This document shows, piece after piece, positions 9,173-17,862 of a DNA stretch of 64,000 nt (position 1 is its first letter; every line of letters begins with the position of its first letter). The notes below the pieces were generated by a model. The model did no database searches, had not been told where the DNA came from, and worked only from the letters and a program-made list of their open reading frames with translations. Origin of the DNA: Arcticibacterium sp047623945 (lineage in GTDB: Bacteria; Bacteroidota; Bacteroidia; Cytophagales; Spirosomataceae); assembly GCA_047623945.1 (NCBI GenBank), contig JBLHOT010000009.1, forward strand, positions 16,444 to 80,443, given 5' to 3'. A program made the position numbers and the translations under genes.

Positions 9173-10375
9173 ATGACCGAAGAATTTGTCAAAGAAATAG
9201 CAACCCTCAGAGCCGAAGATGTACTCGGCCAGCTGCTTCTTGGCGAATTTCCATTTGCTATATGGAGACTTCCTAACAGGGAACTATTCTCTTGTGTGGT
9301 CTCTAAGAGTAGCGAAGTCAATCTAAAAAAAATAGACTTAGAAGAACTAGGAGCTGGTTTTGCGATGGCCCCTTATAGTTACACCAAACACAAGTCCTCT
9401 GTATTTATTCCTGCTGATATTCATTTTGAATTTACTCAGTTTGAGGAAGAACTTGAGCCACGTGTGGCAGAAAAACTAGCCAGCATTATAGACCTTAATG
9501 GCAAACGCTCCAATACCTTTTCCTCTTCTCCAATAGTGTTTAGTGAAGATTTAGAGGAAAAGAACGCATTCAAGGAAGGCGTAATAAAGGCTTCCGAAGC
9601 TATTGAGGCAGGTTATTTTGAAAAAGTAGTCCTCTCAAGAAAAAAAGAATTCCAACGACCAGACGACTTTTCATCTCTTGCCCACTTTAAAATAGTTTGT
9701 GAAAAGCATACAGGTGTTTTTTGTTCCATGACCTTTTTACCTTGGGAAAATGAGGTTTGGATGGGAGCCTCACCAGAGAGTTTAGTCAGTCAAGACCAAA
9801 ATGGTATTTTCAAAACCATGGCACTGGCTGGGACACAATCTTCTTATGATGAAAGTAATGAGGAAATAGCCACTTCAGACGCCCTATGGCGTCAAAAGGA
9901 GATTGAAGAACAAGCTTTAGTGAGTCGGTACATTATTAATTGCTTTAAAAAAATTAGAGTTCGTGAATTCGCTGAACTCGGGCCTAAAAGTGTGAGGGCC
10001 GGAAACCTCATACATCTTCAAACAGCATTTGAAGTAGACACAAAAACCATTGAGTTTCCACAATTAGGCTCTATAATGCTTGACCTCCTCCATCCTACTT
10101 CTGCAGTATGTGGCATGCCTAAAATCCCTTCTCAGGAATTTATTGACCAGACAGAGTATTATGATAGGAAGTACTATGCCGGCTTCTTAGGGCCAGTAAA
10201 CATCAATGAATGCACAGATTTGTTTGTAAATCTGAGAACAATGAGAGCCTCTTCCACCACGCTTAGCCTTTATGCCGGCTGTGGAATTACAGCTGGTTCT
10301 AACCCAGAAAAAGAGTGGAATGAATCAGAAATTAAGCTTAAAACCATTGTAGCTCAATACCCCAAAACACACTAA
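9173..10375 (+). CDS. menF: Isochorismate synthase (chorismate-binding family)
   Basis: A 400-residue protein of the anthranilate/isochorismate synthase fold. The C-terminal chorismate-binding part has KVVLSRKKEF, GASPESLV, LAGTQSS, HPTSAVCGMPK and the characteristic YAGCGITAGSNPEKEW near the end. It converts chorismate to isochorismate for menaquinone synthesis, or less likely for a siderophore. It starts 2 bp after ccmE, so it appears transcribed with the cytochrome maturation genes. Both products serve respiration. No other men gene is visible nearby. Confidence 0.88.
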   Translation: MTEEFVKEIATLRAEDVLGQLLLGEFPFAIWRLPNRELFSCVVSKSSEVNLKKIDLEELGAGFAMAPYSYTKHKSSVFIPADIHFEFTQFEEELEPRVAEKLASIIDLNGKRSNTFSSSPIVFSEDLEEKNAFKEGVIKASEAIEAGYFEKVVLSRKKEFQRPDDFSSLAHFKIVCEKHTGVFCSMTFLPWENEVWMGASPESLVSQDQNGIFKTMALAGTQSSYDESNEEIATSDALWRQKEIEEQALVSRYIINCFKKIRVREFAELGPKSVRAGNLIHLQTAFEVDTKTIEFPQLGSIMLDLLHPTSAVCGMPKIPSQEFIDQTEYYDRKYYAGFLGPVNINECTDLFVNLRTMRASSTTLSLYAGCGITAGSNPEKEWNESEIKLKTIVAQYPKTH

Positions 10376-10550
10376 TTCTCTAGTTCTCATTCCATTTTCC
10401 CTTTTTTTTTGTATACTTCGGAAAGATATAGGGCATGGTAATTGATATGAAACCAACTCCCTTATTATCAATAAATTACGGAGAAAACAAAGCTCGCCAG
10501 CTTGTGTAACTCCTAGTTATAATTACTATAAAAGAATAAATAGATTTGTT

Positions 10551-10567
10551 TTGGCACGGTTCGTGTA
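10551..10567 (+). promoter_or_regulatory. Possible sigma-54 type promoter in front of rpoN
   Basis: The stretch TTGGCACGGTTCGTGTA has a perfect -24 half (TTGGCACG) followed at the right distance by GTGTA where TTGCA is expected. The GG-N10-GC rule becomes GG-N10-GT. It lies 44-60 bp before the rpoN ATG. The -12 half is weak, so this is a candidate only. Confidence 0.35.
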
Positions 10568-10610
10568 AATGAGTACCTGACCGATATGAAAACTCAATAA
10601 CTAACTTACG

Positions 10611-12110
10611 ATGCAAAAACTTTCCTTAAACCAATCGTTACAGCAGCGTCTTTCACCGCAGCAGATACAATTTATAAAGCTTTTACAGATTCCTACGGCT
10701 GAGCTCAATCAGCGTATTGAAGAAGAGCTGGAAATCAATCCCGCCTTAGAAGAAGGCATGGAAGCTAAAGAAAAAACGCAAGAAGAAGAGTATCAGGAAG
10801 GTGAATACGCCTCGGACGACTATAAAGACGATTACGACGACTACTCTGATGATTTCTCAGATTTCGAAAGTTTAGATGCTAGAGAAAAAGTGGACGTCAG
10901 TGATTACCTTAACAAAGACGACTATGCGGGCTACAAAATGCAGAGTGATGCATGGGACGAGGAAAGAGAAAGTATGCCTGTAGTTTCGATTGACACCCTT
11001 ATGGAGTCTTTAGGTGAGCAACTGGGCTATCTTAAACTAGATGATAAGGATGCGGCTATAGGAAATCAGCTAATAGGAAGCATAGAAGACGATGGTTACA
11101 TAAGAAGACCCATTCGTTCCATTTGCAATGATTTAGCTTTTGGTCAAAATTTATACGTTTCTGAAGAAGAAGTTATCAACGTGCTTCACAAGGTTCAACT
11201 ATTTGAGCCGGCAGGCATTGGAGCAAGAAGTTTACAAGAATGCCTTCTATTACAAATAGAGAGATTAAACTGCCATGCGGTCGAGTGCTTTCATGCCAAG
11301 AAAATTATTGAGAGCTATTTTAATGAATTCACAAAAAAGCACTTTGATATCATTCAAAGAAAACTAGACACAGACCATGATTCTCTAAAGGAGGCCATTA
11401 CCTTAATAACCAGATTAAATCCTAAGCCAGGTAGCGTGGGTGATGCAGATGCCACGGCCACTTATTTAATGCCCGACTTTATAGTTACCGCAGATAATGG
11501 TAAACTTGATATTATATTGAACTCTAAGAATGCACCAGAATTAAGAGTGAGTAGGTCCTTTTCTGAAATGCTCGACACGTACGATAAGAGTGATAAGAAA
11601 AGCAAAAGCATTAAAGAAACAGTGACTTTTGTAAAACAAAAATTAGATGCTGCTAAGTGGTTTATAGATGCTATTGTTCAGCGTCAGCAAACCTTGCTAC
11701 GTACCATGGAAGCCATTGTTAAATACCAATACGAGTTCTTTTGGGAAGGTGATGAAAGCAGACTTAAGCCAATGATATTAAAGGATATAGCCGAGAGAAT
11801 AGACATGGACATCTCTACGGTGTCTAGAGTGGCCAATAGTAAATCGGTACAGACAGATTTTGGTATTTACCCATTAAAATACTTTTTCTCTGAAGGAATA
11901 TCTACAGATTCTGGAGAGGATGCCTCTAGTCGTGAGGTCAAAAACATCTTAAAAGAACTGATAGATTCTGAGCCAAAGCATGCCCCGTTATCGGATGATA
12001 AATTAGAGAAGCAGCTTAAGAAAAGAGGCTATAAAATTGCAAGAAGAACTGTGGCTAAATACAGAGAGCAGTTAAACATTCCTGTAGCAAGACTTAGAAA
12101 ACAATTATAA
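10611..12110 (+). CDS. rpoN: RNA polymerase sigma-54 factor RpoN
   Basis: A 499-residue protein with the full sigma-54 layout: a glutamine-rich region I (LNQSLQQRLSPQQIQFIKLL), a very acidic region II (about 50-105), the core-binding domain, a helix-turn-helix (DIAERIDMDISTVSRVANSK) and the RpoN box ARRTVAKYRE at 477-486 that reads the -24 element. Length is normal for Bacteroidota. It directs activator-dependent transcription with bacterial enhancer-binding proteins; none is encoded in this window. It is followed by a strong hairpin terminator. Confidence 0.98.
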   Translation: MQKLSLNQSLQQRLSPQQIQFIKLLQIPTAELNQRIEEELEINPALEEGMEAKEKTQEEEYQEGEYASDDYKDDYDDYSDDFSDFESLDAREKVDVSDYLNKDDYAGYKMQSDAWDEERESMPVVSIDTLMESLGEQLGYLKLDDKDAAIGNQLIGSIEDDGYIRRPIRSICNDLAFGQNLYVSEEEVINVLHKVQLFEPAGIGARSLQECLLLQIERLNCHAVECFHAKKIIESYFNEFTKKHFDIIQRKLDTDHDSLKEAITLITRLNPKPGSVGDADATATYLMPDFIVTADNGKLDIILNSKNAPELRVSRSFSEMLDTYDKSDKKSKSIKETVTFVKQKLDAAKWFIDAIVQRQQTLLRTMEAIVKYQYEFFWEGDESRLKPMILKDIAERIDMDISTVSRVANSKSVQTDFGIYPLKYFFSEGISTDSGEDASSREVKNILKELIDSEPKHAPLSDDKLEKQLKKRGYKIARRTVAKYREQLNIPVARLRKQL

Positions 12111-12133
12111 GAGCCAAAAAATGAGCTTTTGGT

Positions 12134-12183
12134 ATTTCTGATGCTATATTTGCAAGATATAGGCATCAGAAATTTCTTTTTTT
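12134..12183 (+). terminator. Intrinsic terminator after rpoN, containing a TATATTTG motif
   Basis: Arms at 12134-12149 and 12157-12173 form a 16-bp stem with a single bulged base and a 7-nt loop, followed by TTTCTTTTTTT (12173-12183). This fits an intrinsic terminator for rpoN. The sequence TATATTTG at 12145-12152, inside the hairpin, is a perfect Bacteroidota -7 element, so a promoter for the next gene may overlap it. Confidence 0.75.
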
Positions 12184-12807
12184 GTGGGCACCAAACTCGC
12201 TAACATTACATCTTACATTTTTCATCCTGGCTTAATGCCGACGGCCTTGTTAGCTGCTCTATATTTTATATCACCCTACATTGTCGGTATTGATGGCTTT
12301 TCTATTTACGCCAAACTCATTCTTCTGGCCTTTGTATTTGCCTATAGCTTTATATTTCCTTCACTATTTGTTTTCTGGTTATATAAAAGAAAAATGGTGG
12401 AGAACTATAAACTAGATAAGCTCGGCGACCGAAGACTCCCCTATCTCTTCTCCGTGACCAGTATGGGCTTTATAACCTATTTTTTCTACCAAAAGGGGTC
12501 AGAATTATACGCTACTTCCATTATTTTAGGCTTCATAACCTTAGCCATTATAGTGGTAGCTTTAGTAAGCCTTAAATGGCAAATTAGTGCCCACGCAGCC
12601 GGAATAGGAGGAGTTCTTGGAGCCTTTTTTATGTTGAGAATCAAATTTGACGAAGCCTCATTGAATGTCCCTTTTGTAATCGCTTTGATTACGGCGGGCA
12701 TAATCCTTTCTGCACGGTTAAAGCTTAATGCCCATACAGGAATGCAAGTTGCAGTAGGATTTTTTGTAGGACTCATAACCAGCATGATAGGGGCATTATA
12801 TATTTAA
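12184..12807 (+). CDS. PAP2-like integral membrane protein
   Basis: A 207-residue protein with about six transmembrane helices. The C-terminal part has SAHAAGIGG (about 138-146) and LNAHTGMQVAVGFFVG, resembling the last motif (SxxxxxHxxxQVxxG) of PAP2-type lipid phosphatases. The usual first motif KxxxxxxRP is not clear; DKLGDRRLPY may be a relic of it. It could be a phosphatase of undecaprenyl or other lipid phosphates, or a non-catalytic relative. The GTG start at 12184 follows directly on a T-run; an ATG 51 bp later is the alternative. hemC starts 2 bp downstream. Confidence 0.7.
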   Translation: MGTKLANITSYIFHPGLMPTALLAALYFISPYIVGIDGFSIYAKLILLAFVFAYSFIFPSLFVFWLYKRKMVENYKLDKLGDRRLPYLFSVTSMGFITYFFYQKGSELYATSIILGFITLAIIVVALVSLKWQISAHAAGIGGVLGAFFMLRIKFDEASLNVPFVIALITAGIILSARLKLNAHTGMQVAVGFFVGLITSMIGALYI

Positions 12808-12809
12808 TT

Positions 12810-13730
12810 ATGCATATTAAAATAGGAACAAGAGGAAGTAAGCTAGCCCTGTGGCAGGCCTATCATGTCCAGAATAAGATAGAAGCCGCCGGAGCAAGCA
12901 CAGAGATCATTATTATCCATACCAAAGGAGATAAAGTACAGGACCGATCTCTTTCAAAAATAGGGAGCAAAGGTGTTTTTACGGAGGAATTAGAAGAACA
13001 ACTTCTTTCAGGTGATATTGATATAGCTGTGCACAGTGCCAAAGATTTACAATCTGACCTCGGAGAAAATTTTGAGGTAATGGCTTTCATGGAGCGTGAA
13101 AAAGCAAATGACGTATTGGTAAGCCATAAAAGTATTACTCTTAAAGACAAAATGACAGTGGGCACTTCAAGTACGCGTCGTGTAGCCATGCTAAAGGCCT
13201 ACTATCCTGAAGTAAGTATTGTAGATATGCGTGGGAATTTACAGACCCGTATATCCAAAATGAAAAAGGGAGACTGTGATGCTCTTCTGCTCGCCTATGC
13301 AGGCGTACACAGAATGGATTATCATGGATTGGTGCAGGAAATACTTGATGAAAATACGTTCACTCCAGCTGTAGGCCAGGGTTCTGTGGCCATAGAGGCT
13401 TCTAAAAACTTGAGTCGTTCCAAAAGAGATTTCGTAAGACAAACCTGTAATCACGAAACTACCGAAAACTGTTTACTGGCAGAAAGAGCATTTCTCAAAA
13501 CTGTCAATGGAGGCTGCTCTATCCCTGTTTTTGGAAATGCAATCTTAATGTCAGATAACACCATCCATCTTAATGCAGGCATTATAAGCCTAAATGGAAA
13601 GGACATTTTAAGAATAAAAGAAACCGGGAACAATCCAGAAGCCTTAGGCCAAAGTGTAGGTGAAGAATTACTAAAACAGGGCGGTGCCAAAATCCTGAAA
13701 GAGATAAGAAAAACTTTAGAGGAATCATGA
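12810..13730 (+). CDS. hemC: Hydroxymethylbilane synthase (porphobilinogen deaminase)
   Basis: A 306-residue protein that polymerises four porphobilinogens into hydroxymethylbilane in heme synthesis. Family motifs are clear: IGTRGSKLALWQA at the N-terminus, VHSAKDLQSDL, GTSSTRRVAMLKA, DMRGNLQTRI and NGGCSIPV, whose C236 attaches the dipyrromethane cofactor. Length matches the family. It is 2 bp after the PAP2-like gene and overlaps the cyclophilin gene by four bases (ATGA), so this is a co-transcribed group. Heme made here would feed the nearby cytochrome c maturation genes. Confidence 0.97.
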   Translation: MHIKIGTRGSKLALWQAYHVQNKIEAAGASTEIIIIHTKGDKVQDRSLSKIGSKGVFTEELEEQLLSGDIDIAVHSAKDLQSDLGENFEVMAFMEREKANDVLVSHKSITLKDKMTVGTSSTRRVAMLKAYYPEVSIVDMRGNLQTRISKMKKGDCDALLLAYAGVHRMDYHGLVQEILDENTFTPAVGQGSVAIEASKNLSRSKRDFVRQTCNHETTENCLLAERAFLKTVNGGCSIPVFGNAILMSDNTIHLNAGIISLNGKDILRIKETGNNPEALGQSVGEELLKQGGAKILKEIRKTLEES

Positions 13731-14440
13731 AAAAACTACTTTGTATAGCCTTACTATTTGTATGTTCTGTGGCACAAGGCCAAAAGAAAAAAGACTACTT
13801 AATAACCCTTAGTACAGAAATGGGATCTATGCAGATAGTCCTGTTTGATGAAACCCCACTGCACAAAGCCAACTTTCTCAAATTGGCCGAAAGTGGTTTT
13901 TATGATAGTACATTGTTTCACAGAGTCAAAAACGAGTTCATGATTCAAGGTGGCGACCCGACTAGCAAGAATGCTAAAAAGGGAGCAAGACTAGGTAGCG
14001 GGGGAAGCGATATGAAAAAAATACCTTATGAATTTGTGACTGAACATGTTCACATTAAAGGTGCTCTTTCTGCTGCTCGGATCGATAACCCAGAAAAAGC
14101 CTCTTCTGCCTGTCAGTTTTATATAGTTACTGGCAAAAAATACAAGCCTGGTCAATTAAAAGGAATGGATGCCGGAGTTACTGGAATAGATCCCCGTAAA
14201 GAAATGAGGTATACCACGGAGCAACTAAAAGCCTACGAAGACCTAGGTGGTACCCCATTTTTAGACGACAGATATACCGTTTTTGGTCAAATCATTGCAG
14301 GTATTGAAACGGCCGAAAAAATAGAGAAAGTAAAGACAGATCGAGCAGACAGACCTTTTGAAAATGTTTCTATGCAGCTTTCTGTCAAAAAAATGAGGAA
14401 GAAAAAAATTACAAAACGCTACGGATACAGCTACAATTAA
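13727..14440 (+). CDS. Cyclophilin-type peptidyl-prolyl cis-trans isomerase, exported
   Basis: A 237-residue protein with a cleavable signal peptide (MKKLLCIALLFVCSVAQGQ), so it acts in the periplasm. The cyclophilin core is present: NFLKLAESGFYDSTLFHRV, FMIQGGDPT, the catalytic-region SACQFYIVTG (usual form SGSQFFI) and FGQIIAGIETAEKI. A Bacteroidota-type insertion of about 50 residues (KYKPGQLKGMDAG to DLGGTPFLDDRY) lies before the last strand. It helps fold proline-containing exported proteins. It overlaps hemC by 4 bp. Confidence 0.94.
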   Translation: MKKLLCIALLFVCSVAQGQKKKDYLITLSTEMGSMQIVLFDETPLHKANFLKLAESGFYDSTLFHRVKNEFMIQGGDPTSKNAKKGARLGSGGSDMKKIPYEFVTEHVHIKGALSAARIDNPEKASSACQFYIVTGKKYKPGQLKGMDAGVTGIDPRKEMRYTTEQLKAYEDLGGTPFLDDRYTVFGQIIAGIETAEKIEKVKTDRADRPFENVSMQLSVKKMRKKKITKRYGYSYN

Positions 14441-14463
14441 ACCGTTTGCCAAGCAAAACTGAC

Positions 14464-15363
14464 ATGAAAAAAATATTAATTACCGGATCTAATGGCCTAC
14501 TAGGTCAAAAATTGGTAACACTGCTCTTAAAAGAAGGTAACTCGGAATTAATAGCCACGGCCAGAGGAGAAAACCGTCTTCCTATTAAAGAAGGATATAC
14601 TTTTGACTCAATGGACATCACAGATCCAGAAAATGTAAATGAAGTTATTGACCGTCACAAGCCCGACGTCTTAATTCATACGGCAGCTATGACCAATGTG
14701 GATCAATGTGAAACCGAAAAAGAACTTTCCTGGTCTCAAAACGTGACCGCCGTAGAATATTTAGTGAAGGCGTGTGAGCGAAATCAGACATTTCTGCTTC
14801 ATCTTTCTACAGATTTTATCTTTGACGGGAGTGCTGGGCCCTATGATGAAAACGCAGAGGCTAATCCAGTAAGTTTTTATGGCTGGAGTAAATTAGCCAG
14901 TGAGCATCTGGTGAAGGGATCTAAGACTAAATGGGCCATTGCCCGAACTGTATTGGTCTATGGTATTGCTCATGACATGAGCCGCTCCAATATTATTTTA
15001 TGGGTCAAAAAATCCTTAGAAGAAGGCAAAATAATCAATGTGGTAAGTGACCAATGGCGAAGCCCAACACTGGCAGAAGACTTAGCCAAAGGCTGTACTC
15101 TTATAGCCGAACAAGAAGCAGAAGGCATTTTTAACATCTCAGGGAAAGACTTATTAAACCCTTATCAAATGGCTCATCTCACCGCAGACTATTTCGGTTT
15201 AGACAAGTCACTGATAAACGAGGCTACCTCCGCCACTTTTTCTCAGCCTGCCAAAAGACCACCGAAAACTGGATTTATTATTGACAAAGCGGTGAATGTC
15301 TTAGGCTACGAACCTGTAAGTTTTAAAGCGGGTATCGCTATTTTGGCAAAGCAAATCCAATAA
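14464..15363 (+). CDS. RmlD-like SDR family NAD(P)-dependent reductase
   Basis: A 299-residue Rossmann-fold enzyme. The ATG at 14464 puts the nucleotide-binding motif ITGSNGLLGQ at residues 5-14; an in-frame TTG 18 bp upstream is less likely. It has DVLIHTAAMTNVDQCE, STDFIFDGSAGPYDE and the active-site YGWSKLASE (YxxxK), which match the dTDP-4-dehydrorhamnose reductase-like extended SDR family. No other rhamnose genes are nearby, so the substrate is open. It follows the cyclophilin gene in the same direction and is probably the last gene of the hemC group. Confidence 0.88.
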   Translation: MKKILITGSNGLLGQKLVTLLLKEGNSELIATARGENRLPIKEGYTFDSMDITDPENVNEVIDRHKPDVLIHTAAMTNVDQCETEKELSWSQNVTAVEYLVKACERNQTFLLHLSTDFIFDGSAGPYDENAEANPVSFYGWSKLASEHLVKGSKTKWAIARTVLVYGIAHDMSRSNIILWVKKSLEEGKIINVVSDQWRSPTLAEDLAKGCTLIAEQEAEGIFNISGKDLLNPYQMAHLTADYFGLDKSLINEATSATFSQPAKRPPKTGFIIDKAVNVLGYEPVSFKAGIAILAKQIQ

Positions 15364-15534
15364 GGTGTTTTCTAAGAAAAAAACGTTCCTGGAAGCTCAA
15401 CTTCATTTTGATTTGTGATCCTTGACCCAACAGAAAACAGTATAAAATAGCTGATAAACAGGCAAATAATATAAATAAGTATGCGTCTTTTTAATTATTC
15501 GCCATCTTTGTTCTACTTAGAAAGACCATTATAC

Positions 15535-17154
15535 ATGAAGATTTTAAAATTGACGTTAATCTTATCGTTAACGGCATTGCTTGGCCACGCTCAATACAGC
15601 CACGAAGATTCCCTGAAAGGAAGCATTACCCCAGAAAGGGCTTGGTGGGACCTCAAATATTACGATCTCTCAGTAGAAGTAGACATTGAAAATAGATTCT
15701 TCAAAGGCAAAAATACCATTCTTTATCAAGCTGTAGACAAGGGTCAAACCTTACAGATAGATTTACAGGCACCTATGAAAATCACGTCTGTCATGCAATC
15801 TGATTTAGCTACAACCATTACAAAAGACGGACCTAACACCTACCTGGTTACCTTAATGGAACCTCAAGTTAAAGGGCAATTGAGTGCCATTACAGTATTC
15901 TTTGAAGGTAAACCAAAAGAGGCTCCCAATGCCCCCTGGGACGGCGGTGTTTCATGGAGCAAAGATATGGAAGGAAGACCTTTTATAGCCACCTCAAATC
16001 AGGGTATTGGGTCTAGCGTTTGGTGGCCGTGTAAAGACCATATGGCCGATGAAGTAGATAGTCTTCAAATTAGTGTTACTGTACCAGATGGCCTTTGGGA
16101 TATCTCCAATGGTAGATTAAGAAACATGGAGTTGGCTGAAGATGGTAAACGGACTACCACCTGGTTTGTCAATAATCCCATCAATAATTACGGAGTAAAT
16201 ATCAATATTGGCAATTACGTAAGTTGGAAAGATGTTTACAAAGGAGAAAAGGGTCCCTTGGACGTATCCTTTTATGTTTTGCCGGAAAACCTTGATAAAG
16301 CCAAAGTACAGTTCCAAGACGCGTACCGAACTTTAGAGGCTCTGGAGCATTGGTTTGGCCCTTACCCTTTTTATGAAGATGGCTATAAACTAGTGGAAGT
16401 GCCCTATTTAGGCATGGAGCACCAGAGCTCTGTAACCTACGGAAATGGCTTTAAGAATGGCTACAAAGGCAGGGATTTATCCAATACCGGCTGGGGACTT
16501 AAATGGGATTTCATAATTGTGCATGAAAGTGGCCATGAGTGGTTTGCCAATAACATTACCGACAAAGATAAAGCTGACATGTGGATTCATGAAAGCTTTA
16601 CAAACTACTCTGAAAGCCTTTTTACAGAGTACTTTTATGGCAAAGACGCTGGAGCAGAATACGTGATAGGAACCAGAGCAAATATCGAGAATACCTCGCC
16701 AATCATTGCTGATTATAATGTAAATAGGTCTGGTTCTTCAGATATGTACTACAAGGGAGGAAACATGCTTCACACCTTAAGGCAATGGGTAGGAGACGAT
16801 AATTTATGGCGTGAAATATTAAGAGGCTTAAACAAGACGTTTTACCATCAAACCGTCACCACCTCTCAAATAGAAAACTACATTGCCCAGGAGGCTGGCT
16901 TAGACCTGAATGGCTTTTTTACACAATACCTAAGAACCACACAGGTACCGGTTCTAGAATGGAAAAAGTGTGGTAAAAAAATCAGATATCGTTATGCAGA
17001 TACGGTGGAAGAGTTCAATCTTCCACTAGAGGTGACCATCGATCACAATCCCACAACAATTTCTCCCAACAAAAAATGGCGACGAATTAGAGGTTTAAGC
17101 TTAGAAGTTGACGAGGATTATTACGTTCTAACAAAGAAGTTGAGCGATAAATAG
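15535..17154 (+). CDS. M1 family zinc metallopeptidase (aminopeptidase N-like)
   Basis: The ATG at 15535 is preferred because it begins a signal peptide (MKILKLTLILSLTALLGHAQ); an upstream in-frame ATG at 15481 adds 18 unlikely residues. The 539-residue mature form contains GMEHQS (the exopeptidase GxMEN equivalent) and the zinc site H330-E-S-G-H334 with the third ligand E353 (WIHES), giving HExxH-X18-E. It lacks the large C-terminal HEAT domain of E. coli PepN, as is usual for short Bacteroidota M1 peptidases. It likely trims peptides in the periplasm or outside the cell. Confidence 0.94.
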   Translation: MKILKLTLILSLTALLGHAQYSHEDSLKGSITPERAWWDLKYYDLSVEVDIENRFFKGKNTILYQAVDKGQTLQIDLQAPMKITSVMQSDLATTITKDGPNTYLVTLMEPQVKGQLSAITVFFEGKPKEAPNAPWDGGVSWSKDMEGRPFIATSNQGIGSSVWWPCKDHMADEVDSLQISVTVPDGLWDISNGRLRNMELAEDGKRTTTWFVNNPINNYGVNINIGNYVSWKDVYKGEKGPLDVSFYVLPENLDKAKVQFQDAYRTLEALEHWFGPYPFYEDGYKLVEVPYLGMEHQSSVTYGNGFKNGYKGRDLSNTGWGLKWDFIIVHESGHEWFANNITDKDKADMWIHESFTNYSESLFTEYFYGKDAGAEYVIGTRANIENTSPIIADYNVNRSGSSDMYYKGGNMLHTLRQWVGDDNLWREILRGLNKTFYHQTVTTSQIENYIAQEAGLDLNGFFTQYLRTTQVPVLEWKKCGKKIRYRYADTVEEFNLPLEVTIDHNPTTISPNKKWRRIRGLSLEVDEDYYVLTKKLSDK

Positions 17155-17218
17155 ATTTTTTATGCCATAGAAGTTGGTAAGCACTAAGTGTGTCAAAGAT
17201 TATTCATGTTCACTAATT

Positions 17219-17261
17219 ATTGAAACTACGATATGTTCAATATTTATTATATATTCAATAT
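17219..17261 (+). promoter_or_regulatory. Possible MarR operator: repeated ATTGAA/TTCAAT half-sites
   Basis: Upstream of the MarR gene (ATG at 17310) lie ATTGAA (17219-17224), TTCAAT (17236-17241) and TTCAATAT (17254-17261). The first two form an inverted pair with an 11-bp spacer, a size compatible with MarR dimer sites. The region is very AT-rich, so chance is a real alternative. Confidence 0.3.
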
Positions 17262-17309
17262 GCATCTCATCCCTCAGTATACCTATATTTATAAATCCAA
17301 AGAGTATAC

Positions 17310-17741
17310 ATGACACATTCCAACAAAAAGGCCTACTTCTTCAAAATTGACACCACGGTCAAAAAGGTTAGGAATTTTCTACAAAAACAACTTCAACAAG
17401 GTGGAATAGACCTCACGGTGGACCAATGGGTTGTGGTGGATCATCTGGCTCCAAGTCCCGGGATTTCACAAAATGCTTTGGCTTTAGCCACCGCTAAAGA
17501 CGCTCCCACTATAACCCGAATTTTAGGTATTCTAATAAAGAAAGGTTTGGTAGACAGAAAAATAGCGACAAAAGATAGAAGGAAACAAATGCTTTTTCTG
17601 ACAGAGAAAGGAAGGACTCTCCACGGTCAGGCTTTTCCAATTGTGGCCAATATGAGATATAAAGTATGGGAAAAACTCTCAGACAGTGACTTTGACGAAC
17701 TGGTTCGCATCATGGACACGATTTATAGCAATGTAGATTGA
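17310..17741 (+). CDS. MarR family transcriptional regulator
   Basis: A 143-residue winged-helix protein. The DNA-binding part includes ISQNALALATAKDAPTITRILGILIKKGLVDRKIATKDRRKQMLFLTEKG, typical of the MarR recognition helix and wing, with dimerisation helices at both ends. MarR dimers usually repress neighbouring genes until a small ligand binds. The GntP permease gene starts 121 bp downstream on the same strand and is the likeliest target. Repeated half-sites upstream suggest autoregulation. Confidence 0.92.
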   Translation: MTHSNKKAYFFKIDTTVKKVRNFLQKQLQQGGIDLTVDQWVVVDHLAPSPGISQNALALATAKDAPTITRILGILIKKGLVDRKIATKDRRKQMLFLTEKGRTLHGQAFPIVANMRYKVWEKLSDSDFDELVRIMDTIYSNVD

Positions 17742-17862
17742 CACTATTTCTACCAAACCTGACATCAAACCCATTGCTCCTACGATAGTAGCCTGGTCAT
17801 TAATTGCAGATGCCAATAATTTGTGCGTTTTTCGGTCATTGAAATAACCCTAACCCTATCAA

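Noticed and set aside
10376..10610. Possible CRISPR or riboswitch in the rpoN upstream region
   Set aside because: No direct repeats and no recognisable aptamer core; only the sigma-54-like site stands out.
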